A stretch of DNA of 64,000 bases from Silanimonas sp. (GCA_018334015.1 JAGXTI010000031.1:118094-182093); one strand, 5' to 3'; counted from the first letter of the stretch, positions 18,473 through 27,241 are shown. The notes: a model not told the origin generated them from the sequence alone. Numbers and translations are program-made.

Positions 18473-19399
18473 TTACGGCCGGCGCTTCGCCCGCGGGTGG
18501 GCGCCGTCGTAGACGCGGGCCAGGTGCTGGAAATCGAGGTGGGTGTAGATCTGCGTGGTGGCGATGCTGGCATGGCCCAGCAGCTCCTGCACGCCGCGCA
18601 GGTCGCCTGAACTTTCCAGCACATGGCTGGCGAAACTGTGGCGCAGAAGATGCGGGTGCACGCGCTTCCACACGCCCTGCCGCAGGGCCAGCTGGCGCAC
18701 CCGCTTCTGCACCGCCCGCGGCGTGATCGCTGCGCCATCGCGGCCGGGGAACAAGGGGGCCGCCGGCGGCGCGGGTTCGGCGGCGAGCCAGGCCGCCAGC
18801 GCCTCGCGGGCGAAACGGCCGACCGGCACCACGCGGGTTTTGCGGCCCTTGCCCAGCACACGCACCTCGGCCGCGGCCAGGTCGAGGTCGGCCCGGCGCA
18901 GGCCGCAGAGTTCTGAAACGCGCAGGCCGGAGGAATAGAACAGCTCCAGCATCGCCCGGTCGCGCAGGCCCAGCGGCACCTCCTGCGGCACCGCCACCAG
19001 CTGGCCCATCTCGTCGGCATCGAGCACCTGCGGCAGCTTGCGCGGAGCCTTCGGGCCGCGCAGGCCCGCACTCGGGTCGGTGGCCAGCACGCCGTGTTTG
19101 AGCAGCCAGCGCAGCAGGGCACGGCAGGCCGAGAGCCGGCGCTGCACGCTGGCCGGGGCCAGGCCGCGGGCATGCTCGTCGGCGACGAAGGCGCGCAGGG
19201 CCGCGCCATCGAGGGCCGGCCAGTGTTCCAGACCGCGGCCTGCCATCCAGTCGCGCAGCGCGCCGAGGTCGCGGCGGTAGGCCTCGCGGGTGTGCGGCGA
19301 GGCCTGCCTTTCGATCGCGAGATGGGCGAGGAAGGCGGCCAGCCCGGTGTCGAGACCCTCGTCCGGGCGTGCTGCGGGGGCGGTGCCGGGCGTGCCCAT
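18473..19399 (-). CDS. xerC: Tyrosine recombinase XerC
   Basis: A 308-residue site-specific recombinase that with XerD resolves chromosome dimers at dif. An N-terminal SAM-like core-binding domain (about 15-105, FLAHLAIERQASPHT) precedes the catalytic domain with Arg160 (SSGLRVSEL), Lys184 (GKGRK), His250 and Arg253 (HLLRHSFAS), His276 (GHAS) and nucleophile Tyr285 (QIYTHLD), all present. ATG 19399 lies five bases after the DUF484 stop. It is the last gene of the lptM-dapF-DUF484-xerC operon, the same order as E. coli yifL-dapF-yigA-xerC. Confidence 0.97.
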   Translation of the reverse strand: MGTPGTAPAARPDEGLDTGLAAFLAHLAIERQASPHTREAYRRDLGALRDWMAGRGLEHWPALDGAALRAFVADEHARGLAPASVQRRLSACRALLRWLLKHGVLATDPSAGLRGPKAPRKLPQVLDADEMGQLVAVPQEVPLGLRDRAMLELFYSSGLRVSELCGLRRADLDLAAAEVRVLGKGRKTRVVPVGRFAREALAAWLAAEPAPPAAPLFPGRDGAAITPRAVQKRVRQLALRQGVWKRVHPHLLRHSFASHVLESSGDLRGVQELLGHASIATTQIYTHLDFQHLARVYDGAHPRAKRRP

Positions 19400-19404
19400 C
19401 GCGC

Positions 19405-20112
19405 TCAGGCGCTGCGTGCCAGCGCGGTGGCCAAGGCCTCGGCCATCATCCGCAGGAACAAGGTGCCCATGCCCGGGTAGAAGCGGTTCGGATCGCCGCT
19501 GCCCATGGCGACGAGGCCGAGCCCCGGCACCGGCAGCAGGGCGGCCGAGGCAAGGCGCTCGCCACCAGGACCGCCGAACAGCAGGGCCTGGCGCTCGGCA
19601 CTGGGCCGCCCGCAGCAGGGCTCGCCCGCTGCCATCAGCGCGGCGACGCTGGCGAGCCGGGCATCGTCGGCCGGCAGCGCCAGCAGCCAGGGCACGCCAC
19701 CGAGGCACTCGATGGCCGCCCGCAGGTTCGCGGGGGTCGCCGGGCCGATCGGCAGCAGCACCCGCACGGCATCGCCGGCGAAGTCCTCGCCCAGCACGGC
19801 CACCATCGTCTGCAGCACCTCCTCGGCGGTGACCGCCCGCATCAGGGCGAGGGTGAGCTGGTGGGTGCGTACGGCCAGGCGTTCGTTGAGCTGGGCGTTC
19901 TCGCCCAGTTCGTGCAGGCGGCGGGTCAGCTCGCGGTTCTTCTCGCGCAGGACCTCCAGCTGGTAGCTGGCCAACGAGGCACTGGCGCCGCCGTCCTTGG
20001 GCACCACCAGGGTCACCGCGAGGTCGGGGAACTGCTCCAGAAAACGTGGATGGCGGCGCAGCCACTGCGCGATCTCGTGGGCCTCATGGCGCGTGCTGCG
20101 GTCGTCCGTCAT
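19405..20112 (-). CDS. DUF484 family (YigA-like) protein
   Basis: A 235-residue cytoplasmic protein with the DUF484 opening EIAQWLRRHPRFLEQFPDLA, a coiled coil (LEVLREKNRELTRRLHEL) and a GAF-like C-terminal half ending GDPNRFYPGMGTLFL. The function of the family is unknown; it is almost always encoded between dapF and xerC. ATG 20112 is preferred over ATG 20121 because it overlaps the dapF stop as ATGA, like the neighbouring junction. Confidence 0.9.
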   Translation of the reverse strand: MTDDRSTRHEAHEIAQWLRRHPRFLEQFPDLAVTLVVPKDGGASASLASYQLEVLREKNRELTRRLHELGENAQLNERLAVRTHQLTLALMRAVTAEEVLQTMVAVLGEDFAGDAVRVLLPIGPATPANLRAAIECLGGVPWLLALPADDARLASVAALMAAGEPCCGRPSAERQALLFGGPGGERLASAALLPVPGLGLVAMGSGDPNRFYPGMGTLFLRMMAEALATALARSA

Positions 20113-20954
20113 GGGATCCATTCTCCGTCGAACACAAAAGCCGCCGGGCCGGTCATGCGCAGCGGCGCATCGTCGGTCGGCCAGTCGATGCGCAGGCGGC
20201 CGCCGGGCAGATCGACCTGTACGGTTCGCCCGACCCGGCCGCGCCGTACCAGCACCGCCACCGCCGCGCAGGCCCCGCTGCCGCAGGCCAGGGTCTCGCC
20301 GGCACCGCGCTCGTAGACGCGCAGGGCGATGCGGTCATCGGCCCGGACTTCGGCGAAACCGACATTGACGCCCTCGGGGAACACCGCCTGCGCCTGCAAC
20401 CAGCGGGCGATGCCGGCGACATCGGTGGCGGCAAGCTCGGCGACCTCGATCACCGCATGCGGATTGCCCATCGAGACGGCACCGAAGCGCAGCTCGCCCC
20501 AGGGAGTCGCCAGCCGGTGCTCGGGGCCGGGGCCCTCGAGCCGCAGCGGCACCTCGGCGGGCGCGAAACGCGGATGCCCCAAGACAATGGCGACCTCGCC
20601 ATCGGCCCGCAGCTCGGCCTCGACCGGCCCGTCCGGGCTGTCGAGCCGGAAGCGCTGTGCCATCGGCACGCCGTCGCGGCGCAGCCAGGCCGCCACGCAG
20701 CGGGCGCCGTTGCCGCATTGACCGGCGATGCTGCCGTCGGCGTTCCAGATGCGGTAGGCGGCAAGTGCGCCGGGGCTGGTCGCTGCCTCGACGGTGAGGA
20801 GCTGGTCGAAGCCGATGCCGCGGTGGCGGTCGGCCATACGCGCCACCTCGGCGGGCGGCGGTGGCGGCTCGCCTTGACGCAGGTCGAGCAGAACGAAATC
20901 GTTGCCGGCACCATGCATCTTGCTGAAACGCCGGCGCGCTGCGGCCGTGTTCAT
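20109..20954 (-). CDS. dapF: Diaminopimelate epimerase
   Basis: Converts LL- to meso-diaminopimelate for lysine and peptidoglycan. The 281-residue protein has the two catalytic cysteines in duplicated motifs, Cys80 in GQCGNGARC and Cys224 in ACGSGACA, plus the signature FSKMHGAGNDF at the N-terminus. Length is typical. Its ATG overlaps the lptM stop (ATGA at 20954-20951) and its stop overlaps the DUF484 start in the same way, so three consecutive genes are translationally coupled. Confidence 0.98.
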   Translation of the reverse strand: MNTAAARRRFSKMHGAGNDFVLLDLRQGEPPPPPAEVARMADRHRGIGFDQLLTVEAATSPGALAAYRIWNADGSIAGQCGNGARCVAAWLRRDGVPMAQRFRLDSPDGPVEAELRADGEVAIVLGHPRFAPAEVPLRLEGPGPEHRLATPWGELRFGAVSMGNPHAVIEVAELAATDVAGIARWLQAQAVFPEGVNVGFAEVRADDRIALRVYERGAGETLACGSGACAAVAVLVRRGRVGRTVQVDLPGGRLRIDWPTDDAPLRMTGPAAFVFDGEWIP

Positions 20955-21103
20955 GCCTCGGCAGGGGTCGCGGCGGGGGCCTCGACGGGGGCTTCGAGGG
21001 GAGCCTCGGCCAAACTCGGGCGGACCAGATCACCCTTGTTGCCGCAGGCGGCGAGCAGGGCGCAGGCGATCAGCAGGGGCAGGAGGACGCGCAGGGTTTT
21101 CAT
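20951..21103 (-). CDS. lptM: LptM (YifL) family small lipoprotein
   Basis: A 50-residue reading frame from ATG 21103: MKTLRVLLPLLIACALLAAC, then GNKGDLVRPS and an Ala/Glu/Pro-rich tail. The lipobox LAAC followed by GNKGDL matches the LptM pattern (C-G-x-K-G-x-L). In E. coli LptM associates with the LptD translocon and helps its oxidative maturation. The gene precedes dapF there too, and here its stop overlaps the dapF ATG. A TATACT -10 sits about 40 bases upstream. Confidence 0.88.
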   Translation of the reverse strand: MKTLRVLLPLLIACALLAACGNKGDLVRPSLAEAPLEAPVEAPAATPAEA

Positions 21104-21142
21104 GGCGCTCGGTGCGGCAGGGGCAGGACGCGAACCGCCACG

Positions 21143-21148
21143 AGTATA
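21143..21148 (-). promoter_or_regulatory. -10 box of the lptM-dapF-DUF484-xerC operon
   Basis: TATACT on the reverse strand, 39 bases before the lptM ATG, is a 5/6 match to TATAAT. No convincing -35 element is present at 16-18 bases upstream in this GC-rich sequence. Confidence 0.5.
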
Positions 21149-21206
21149 GCGACGGAGCGCACCGGCGGCGCGGCGAGCCTGGGTGACCCGCCGCGAACCG
21201 CGCTGC

Positions 21207-23369
21207 TCAGTCGCGCCGGGTCACGCCCAGCTGATCGAGCAGGAAAGCGTACTGCTCGGCGGTTTCCCGGAAGCGCTGGAAGCGCCCCGAGCGGCCGCCG
21301 TGGCCGGCTTCCATGTTGATGCGGAACAGAATGGGACCACCGCCGCTCATGGTGGCGCGCAGGCGCTGCACGTACTTGGCCGGCTCCCAGTACTGCACCT
21401 GCGAATCCCACAGCCCGGTGCCGACGAACATCGCCGGGTAGTCCTGGGCGCGGATGTTGTCGTAGGGCGAGTAGGCCAGCATGTAGTCGTAGAACTCGCG
21501 CTGCTCCGGGTTGCCCCACTCGTCGTACTCGTTGGTGGTAAGCGGAATGCTCGGATCGAGCATGGTCGTCACCACGTCGACGAAGGGCACGAGCGAAATG
21601 ATGACGTCGTACTTCTGCGGGGCCATGTTGGCCACCGCGCCCATCAGCAGACCGCCGGCACTGCCGCCGATCGCGGCCACCCGCTCCGGATGGGCGTAGC
21701 CCTTCTCGACGAGCGCGGCGGTGACATCGATGAAATCGGTGAAGGTGTTCTTCTTGTTGAGCAGACGGCCCTGGTCGTACCAGGCGCGGCCCATCTCCTG
21801 GCCGCCGCGGATGTGGGCGATGGCATAGACCATGCCGCGGTCGAGCAGGCTCGGCAGAGCACGGTTGAAGCTCGGATCCATCGAGATGCCGTAAGCGCCG
21901 TAGCCCATCTGCAGCATCGCGGCCTGGCCGTTCCTCTCGAAACCCTTGCGGTAGACCAGCGAGACCGGGATGCGGGTCTGGCCGTCGCGTGCCGTCACCC
22001 AGAGCCGCTCGGTGAGGTACTGCGCCGGATCGAAACCCGGCACCGGGTCCTGCTTGAGCATCCGGCGCTCGCCGGTGTGCACGTTGATCTCGTAGGTGGT
22101 GACCGGCGTGGTCAGCGAGGTGTAGGTGTAGCGCACCCAGGGCGTGTCCGGCATCGGATTGACCGAAAGCGCCATGGTGTAGGCCGGCTCGTCCGACTGG
22201 ACGAAGGTGCTCTCGCCGCCGTCCTCGAGGATGCGGATGCGGCGCAGGCCCTCGGAACGCTCGCCGATGGCCATGAAGCCGTCGAACAGGGTGACGCCCT
22301 CGATGAACACATCGTCGGCATGCGGCACCAGCTCCTTCCAGGCGTCGCGGCTGCCGAGCGCGTCCTCGGCCACGGTCATGATGCGGAAGTTGGGCGCGTT
22401 CCAGTTGGTGGTGATGACCCAGCGGCCGGCGTGGTGGTCGGCGCTGTACTCGACGTCGCGCTCCCGCGGCGCGATCACCGTGAACTCGCCGGGATCGGCG
22501 GCCGGCGTGCAGCGCTGTTCGGAGGATACCGTGCTCTGCACGGCGATGCAGATGTAGTCCTCCGAGCGGGTGCGGCCGATGCCCATGAAAAAGCTGGTGT
22601 CGCGCTCGGTGTAGACGATCGGGTCGGAGCCGGCCGGCGTGCCCAGCACACGGGTTCTGACGTGGGTGGTGAGCAGGGTTTCCGGGTGGTTCTCGACGTA
22701 CCAGATCGTGCGGTTGTCATCGCCCCAGACGATGCTCGAGGCCGCACCGGTGATGGCGTCGGGCAACACCTCGCCCGTGGCGATGTCCTTGACCCGGATG
22801 GTGAACTGCCGACGGCCGTTCAGGTCCTCGGCCCAGGCCAGCAGACGGCCGTTCGGGCTGACTTCCCAGTTGCCGACCTGGAAGAAATCCTTGCCCGCGG
22901 CCATGGCGTTCTGGTCGAGCAGGATCTCCTCGGGCGCCTCCATCGTGCCCTTGCGGCGGGCGACGATGGGGTAGTCCTTGCCGGTCTCGAAGCGGGTGTA
23001 GTACCAGAAACCGTCCTCGAAGAAAGGCACGCTGGAATCGTCCTGCTGCACCCGGCCAACGATCTCGTTGAACAGGGTCTCCTTGAGTCCGGCCAGCGGC
23101 GCCATCCGGGCGTCGGTGTAGGCGTTCTCGGCGGCCAGAAGCGCCAGCACCTCCGGGTTCTGGCGGGTGTCGTCGCGCAACCAGTAGTACTCGTCGATGC
23201 GCACCGCGCCGTGCGGGGCGCGCACCTCGTGCGGGCGCTGATCGGCCACCGGTGGGCGCGGCGCGGCCTGAGTGCCGCTGCCGGCCGCGCCAGCGGGAAC
23301 CGCCACACCAGCGGCCAGCAGGCCACCGAGCAGGACGGGCAGGGAACGGTGCATCGGACGCGAGGGCAT
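21207..23369 (-). CDS. Oligopeptidase B-like S9A serine peptidase, exported
   Basis: A 720-residue protein with a signal peptide (LLGGLLAAGVAVPAGAA), a seven-bladed propeller and a C-terminal peptidase domain. The triad is Ser570 (GGSAGG), Asp655 (GLWDSQV) and His690 (AGHGG). The motifs MGYGAYG, HIRGGQEMGR and YWEPAKYV are typical of oligopeptidase B, which cuts small peptides after basic residues. The E. coli enzyme is cytoplasmic; the signal peptide here implies a periplasmic form, as in many xanthomonads. ATG 23369 is supported by GGAG six bases upstream. It starts three bases after the stop of the second S9A gene, so both are one operon. Confidence 0.9.
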   Translation of the reverse strand: MPSRPMHRSLPVLLGGLLAAGVAVPAGAAGSGTQAAPRPPVADQRPHEVRAPHGAVRIDEYYWLRDDTRQNPEVLALLAAENAYTDARMAPLAGLKETLFNEIVGRVQQDDSSVPFFEDGFWYYTRFETGKDYPIVARRKGTMEAPEEILLDQNAMAAGKDFFQVGNWEVSPNGRLLAWAEDLNGRRQFTIRVKDIATGEVLPDAITGAASSIVWGDDNRTIWYVENHPETLLTTHVRTRVLGTPAGSDPIVYTERDTSFFMGIGRTRSEDYICIAVQSTVSSEQRCTPAADPGEFTVIAPRERDVEYSADHHAGRWVITTNWNAPNFRIMTVAEDALGSRDAWKELVPHADDVFIEGVTLFDGFMAIGERSEGLRRIRILEDGGESTFVQSDEPAYTMALSVNPMPDTPWVRYTYTSLTTPVTTYEINVHTGERRMLKQDPVPGFDPAQYLTERLWVTARDGQTRIPVSLVYRKGFERNGQAAMLQMGYGAYGISMDPSFNRALPSLLDRGMVYAIAHIRGGQEMGRAWYDQGRLLNKKNTFTDFIDVTAALVEKGYAHPERVAAIGGSAGGLLMGAVANMAPQKYDVIISLVPFVDVVTTMLDPSIPLTTNEYDEWGNPEQREFYDYMLAYSPYDNIRAQDYPAMFVGTGLWDSQVQYWEPAKYVQRLRATMSGGGPILFRINMEAGHGGRSGRFQRFRETAEQYAFLLDQLGVTRRD

Positions 23370-23372
23370 GGC

Positions 23373-25508
23373 TTACTCCGGGAACAGCTTTTTCTTGAGG
23401 AAGGTGAACGCCAGCGCGTTCATGAAGGCGGTCTGGGCATTGTTGGCCGCGCCGCCGTGGCCGCCCTCGATGTTCTCGTAGTAGAAGCTGGCATGCCCCT
23501 TCGAGCGCATCAGTGCATGCATCTTGCGGGCATGGGCCGGGTGGACGCGGTCATCGCGGGTCGAGGTGGTGAACAGCACCGGCGGGTAGCGGACGTCGGC
23601 GCGGACGTTGTGGTAAGGCGAGAAGCCTTCGATGAAGGCCCACTGCGCCGGGTCGTCCGGGTTGCCGTATTCGGCCATCCACGAGGCACCGGCCAGCAGC
23701 AGGTGGTAGCGGCGCATGTCGAGCAGCGGCACCTGGCAGACCACCGCGCCGAACAGCTGCGGGTAGTGGACCAGCATGTTGCCGACCAGCAGCCCGCCGT
23801 TGCTGCCGCCCTGGATGCCCAGGTGCGGCGGCGAGGTGATGCCGCGGGCGATCAGGTCCTCGGCGACGGCGGCGAAATCCTCGAAGATCCGCGGACGGTT
23901 CTGCTTGAGGCCGGCCTGGTGCCAGCGCGGACCGTATTCACCGCCACCTCGGATATTGGCGACCACGTAGACCCCGCCCGCTTCCAGCCAGGCGCGGCCG
24001 ACACCGGCCGAGTAGCCCGGGGTCAGGGAGATCTCGAAACCACCGTAGCCGAACAGCAGGGTCGGGTTGCGGCCGTTCTTCTCGATGCCCTTGCGGGCGA
24101 TCATGAAGTAGGGCACGCGGGTGCCGTCGCGGCTGGTGACGAAGTGCTGGCTGACCTCCAGGCCCTCGGCGTTGAAGAAGGCCGGCAACTGCTTGAGCGG
24201 CTCAGGCACGCCGCCGATGCGGCCGAACTTGAGGGTGGTCGGCGTGAGGAACCCGGTGACCGTCAGGAAGTACTCGTCGCTGGCCTCGGCATCGACCGCC
24301 GCCACCGACACCGTGCCGAAAGCCGGCGCGCCGTGCATCGGCTCGCTGCCCCACTCGCCGTTGCGGTAGGTGAGGACGTAGAGCCGGTTCTTGACGTGCT
24401 CCAGCACGTTGAGGATGAGGTGGTTCTGGGTCGGCGTGAGCGAGACGAAGGCGGTGCTGGGGCTCGGCTCGAACAGGACATCGAAGTCGCGCCCGCCGGC
24501 CATGAAAGCATCGAGCCGGGTGGCGATGACCGCGCCCTTGGGGAAGGTCCGGCCACCGGCGCTGTAGTCCTCGCGAAGCTCGAGAATCAGCCATTCGCGG
24601 AACGGCGTCTTGTTCGCCGAGTTCGGCGCATCGACGCGGGTGAGCGTGCCGTCCTCGGCGCGCAGGAACAGCTCATCGTTGTAGAAAGCGATGGTGCGGC
24701 TGACGAAATCACGTTCGAAACCGGGCGTGTGGTCGCGGCCGGCGGCGATGAACATGTCCTCGGCCCGACCCTCGAACACCAGCCTCGCCTCGGAAAGCGG
24801 CGTGCCGCGCTGCCAGAGCTTGGCTTGGCGCGGGTAGCCGGAGACGGTCATGCTGCCGGGGCCGAAATCGGTGTAGACGAACAGCGAATCGGCATCGCGC
24901 CAGCCGGCACCGCCCTTGGCCTCGGGCAGGCGGAAGCCGTCGGCGACGAAGGCCCGGTCGCTCTTGTCCCATTCGCGGATTTCGATCGCGTCGGCACCGC
25001 CGCGCGAGAGCGAGACAAGGCAGCGGTCGTAGGCCGGTCGCAGGCAGTCGGCACCGCGCCAGACCCAGTTCATGTTCTCGGCACGGTTGAGCGCATCGAG
25101 GTCGAGCAGCACGTCCCAGGCCGGCTCCGGCTTGCGGTATTCCTCGAGCGTGGTGCGCCGCCACAGCCCGGCCGGGTTCTCGCGGTCCCGCCAGAAGTTG
25201 TAGAGGTAGTCACCGCGCTTGACCACGAAGGGGATGCGCTCGTCGGAGTCGAGGATGGCGAGCAGCTCATCGCGCAGCCGGGTGAAGCCGGGCTCGGCCT
25301 CCAGCACGGCACGGGTTTCGGCGTTCTGTGCCCTGACCCAGGCCATCGAACGCTCGCCCTCGACATCCTCCAGCCACAGCCAGGGGTCGGCGGGCATCGG
25401 GGCGACGGCCGGACTGGTCGCCGGTAGGGAAGCGGGGGTCTGGGCGAGGGCGAGGGCGAAGGGTGCGGACATCAGGGCGAGGACCAGGGCAAGGCGTTTG
25501 TGTGGCAT
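23373..25508 (-). CDS. Prolyl oligopeptidase family S9A peptidase, exported
   Basis: A 711-residue protein with a signal peptide ending FALALAQ. The N-terminal motif PWLWLEDVEGE and the propeller are typical of the prolyl oligopeptidase family. The catalytic domain has Ser569 (GGSNGG), the DDRVHP acid pair at 652-653 and His684 (GGHGG), with NIRGGGEYG before them. Expected to cleave small peptides in the periplasm, possibly after proline; residues alone do not settle the specificity. It is upstream of, and cotranscribed with, the oligopeptidase B-like gene; the two proteins are homologous but clearly diverged. Confidence 0.9.
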   Translation of the reverse strand: MPHKRLALVLALMSAPFALALAQTPASLPATSPAVAPMPADPWLWLEDVEGERSMAWVRAQNAETRAVLEAEPGFTRLRDELLAILDSDERIPFVVKRGDYLYNFWRDRENPAGLWRRTTLEEYRKPEPAWDVLLDLDALNRAENMNWVWRGADCLRPAYDRCLVSLSRGGADAIEIREWDKSDRAFVADGFRLPEAKGGAGWRDADSLFVYTDFGPGSMTVSGYPRQAKLWQRGTPLSEARLVFEGRAEDMFIAAGRDHTPGFERDFVSRTIAFYNDELFLRAEDGTLTRVDAPNSANKTPFREWLILELREDYSAGGRTFPKGAVIATRLDAFMAGGRDFDVLFEPSPSTAFVSLTPTQNHLILNVLEHVKNRLYVLTYRNGEWGSEPMHGAPAFGTVSVAAVDAEASDEYFLTVTGFLTPTTLKFGRIGGVPEPLKQLPAFFNAEGLEVSQHFVTSRDGTRVPYFMIARKGIEKNGRNPTLLFGYGGFEISLTPGYSAGVGRAWLEAGGVYVVANIRGGGEYGPRWHQAGLKQNRPRIFEDFAAVAEDLIARGITSPPHLGIQGGSNGGLLVGNMLVHYPQLFGAVVCQVPLLDMRRYHLLLAGASWMAEYGNPDDPAQWAFIEGFSPYHNVRADVRYPPVLFTTSTRDDRVHPAHARKMHALMRSKGHASFYYENIEGGHGGAANNAQTAFMNALAFTFLKKKLFPE

Positions 25509-25615
25509 CGACGGGCTCCGGGCAAAAGGGCGGGGCCGCCAGCTTACCCGGCTCCCGGCGCGGCGCGGGGGTGGACAAAGTCACCCCCGCCGCCTGCACA
25601 CGGCGCTAACGGTCA

Positions 25616-25638
25616 TTTCGGTGCCGACGCCCCTGATC
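25616..25638 (+). repeat. Imperfect direct repeat, left copy
   Basis: TTTCGGTGCCGACGCCCCTGATC recurs at 26176-26197 as TTTCGGAGCCGACACCCC-GATC, with two substitutions and one missing base. The copies are 560 bases apart and bracket most of the non-coding block. Confidence 0.55.
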
Positions 25639-25792
25639 GGGCTCTCAGCAAGCGCCGTGCGTGGGCAGGCGCGAAGGCATGGCCATATTCCGCGCCCAGC
25701 AGGCCGGGACGCATCCGGAGCAGCCCCCGCCACGGCTGGCCGGGGCCGCGGCGGGCTCGGGCCAGCTGTTGTGCGGCAAGCAAGCCGACGGG

Positions 25793-25828
25793 CCGACCGA
25801 AGGGCGCATCCATGGCGCCCTCGGTCGG
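25793..25828. repeat. Long inverted repeat (hairpin)
   Basis: CCGACCGAAGGGCGC and GCGCCCTCGGTCGG are complementary with a single bulged base and enclose a seven-base loop (ATCCATG), a 14-pair stem. There is no T-run after it, so it is not a typical intrinsic terminator. A second stem follows directly. Confidence 0.7.
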
Positions 25829-25847
25829 TGCGCCCGTCCGGGGCGCA
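25829..25847. repeat. Second hairpin, adjacent
   Basis: TGCGCCC-GTCCG-GGGCGCA is a perfect seven-pair stem with a five-base loop, abutting the preceding hairpin with no spacer. Confidence 0.65.
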
Positions 25848-26084
25848 CCCTGCGGGCCTGCCGTCTGATCGACGTGTTGGCCCTCGAAATCCGCCGCCAG
25901 CCCCCAGCCTGCCTTGCGGGGTGCTTCGCGGCTCAGGCGATGCTGGCGTCAGCAGCACGAAGACCGTCTTCGCTTCGTATCCTTCGGTGGATCGCCTACT
26001 GCGGCCGATGCCCGTCAGCGAGCGCCGCGCCAGCGCGGCCTCGTGGACAGCGAAGCGAGCCATGGAAGGCGAGCGTCGGCGAAT

Positions 26085-26141
26085 GCGGAGCGGGACGCGG
26101 AGCCTGAGCCGTCGCGTCCGCAGGCCGCGCGTCGGCAGGCG
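26085..26141 (+). repeat. Dispersed hairpin element, copy A
   Basis: About 55 bases beginning GGAGCGGGACGCGGA and ending GCAGGCG. It matches 51168-51113 read on the other strand at roughly 80% identity with one gap, by eye. Both copies keep the stem GCGGGACGCG/CGCGTCCGC (here 26090-26099 with 26113-26121). Confidence 0.6.
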
Positions 26142-26175
26142 CGTGGGCAGACGCAAGAACTGCTAGGCCGTCGCG

Positions 26176-26197
26176 TTTCGGAGCCGACACCCCGATC
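26176..26197 (+). repeat. Imperfect direct repeat, right copy
   Basis: Right-hand partner of the repeat at 25616-25638, same orientation. Confidence 0.55.
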
Positions 26198-26269
26198 ATC
26201 AAAACGGTTCACGAAGACGTTCCACGTCTCTCAGGCTGACAACCGGCAAAGGCTCGGCGTCGACAGCGC

Positions 26270-27241
26270 TTAATCGCCGTAGTTGGCGGCGGTGAGTTGC
26301 AGCAGGCTGCGCAACTGTTCACGCAGGGCCGTGGGTTCGAGCACCTCGGCATCCGGGCCGTGCCGCAGCACATCCATCAGCAGCTCGCGGGCATGGCTGT
26401 AGGGCAGCCGCAATTCGTAGCGACCGTCCGGCAGCAGGCGCCCTTCTTGCTTGGAATGCCAGTGCTCGTCGGCCACCCAGCGCGCCGCCTTGGCGCTGAA
26501 GCGGATCGTCGCCCAGGCCTTGGGCGCGCCGCTGAAGATGCCGTAACTGGCGGCGAAGTGGGTATCCAGCTCGGCGTCGGGGTGGTCGAGGGCGGCAGCA
26601 TCCTCGATCCGCGCATGGCGGATGCGGTCGACCGAGAAACTGCGCAGGCCCTCGCGCTCGTGGTCGAAGGCGTCGAGGTACCAGTTGTCGCGGTAGTGGG
26701 TGAGCCGCTGCGGCGAGACCTGGCGCTGCGTGGCCGTGTTGGTGGAGCGGGCCAGGTATTCGAAACGCAGCCTGCGGCGCTCCAGCACCGCGCTCGCCAC
26801 CATCCGGAACGCCGCCTCATCGACACGCCGGGTGCCGCTGCCGAGCACGCGCACGCGCTCGATCGGCCAACGCTTGCCACCGGCATGCCGCTGCAGCAGG
26901 GCATCGATCCGGTTCTTCAAAGGCGCGATGGCCGCCGCCAGCACGCCGGGGCCGGTGCGGTCGAGCAACTGCTGGGCGGCCGTCAGCGCATGCAATTCCT
27001 CCGAACTGAGCCACAGGCCCGGCAGCTCGAAACGCTCGGCGTCCTTTTCGGCATAGCGGAAGCTGGCCCCACCCTCGACGCTCTCCAGCGGCGCGCCGAG
27101 CGCGTCGCGCAGGAAGGCGATGTCGCGATACAAAGTGGCCCGCGAACAACCCAGATCGTCCATCAGCCGGGTCAGCGGCACCGGCAGGCGTGCGGATTTC
27201 AGGCTGCGGTGCAGGGCGAGGATGCGTTCGTAGCGGTCCAT
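26270..27241 (-). CDS. WYL-domain transcriptional regulator (YafY-like)
   Basis: A 323-residue DNA-binding protein. The N-terminal winged helix (residues 1-60, ERILALHRSLKSARLPVPLTRL, CSRATLYRDIAFLRDAL) is followed by a linker and a WYL domain (about 140-225) with HYRDNWYLDAFDHER and LRSFSVDRI, then a C-terminal WCX-type domain. WYL regulators sense ligands, often nucleic acids or nucleotides, and control varied genes including DNA-damage and defence systems. Here no defence gene is adjacent. The structured non-coding block lies immediately downstream. Confidence 0.9.
   Translation of the reverse strand: MDRYERILALHRSLKSARLPVPLTRLMDDLGCSRATLYRDIAFLRDALGAPLESVEGGASFRYAEKDAERFELPGLWLSSEELHALTAAQQLLDRTGPGVLAAAIAPLKNRIDALLQRHAGGKRWPIERVRVLGSGTRRVDEAAFRMVASAVLERRRLRFEYLARSTNTATQRQVSPQRLTHYRDNWYLDAFDHEREGLRSFSVDRIRHARIEDAAALDHPDAELDTHFAASYGIFSGAPKAWATIRFSAKAARWVADEHWHSKQEGRLLPDGRYELRLPYSHARELLMDVLRHGPDAEVLEPTALREQLRSLLQLTAANYGD

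Larger units (their letters stand above)
25509..26269. other. 761-bp non-coding, structure-rich block
   Basis: No reading frame here shows recognisable protein features or a ribosome binding site. The block holds a strong hairpin (25793-25828), a second directly after it (25829-25847), a smaller one (CGAAGA-CCG-TCTTCG near 25960), two nested pairs of direct repeats (25616-25638 with 26176-26197; 25659-25676 with 26141-26157), and one copy of a hairpin element also found at 51113-51168. It separates the S9A operon from the WYL regulator. Confidence 0.6.

Noticed and set aside
21183-25427. A 1414-codon open frame on the + strand
   Set aside because: It is entirely antisense to the two S9A peptidase genes, whose catalytic motifs are certain. 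Such frames are common in 70% GC DNA, and its composition (His, Gly, Val, Arg rich) shows no protein motif.
25661-26107. 148-codon + frame in the non-coding block
   Set aside because: No ribosome binding site, no recognisable domain, Ala/Arg/Pro-rich shadow composition, and the frame passes through strong inverted repeats.
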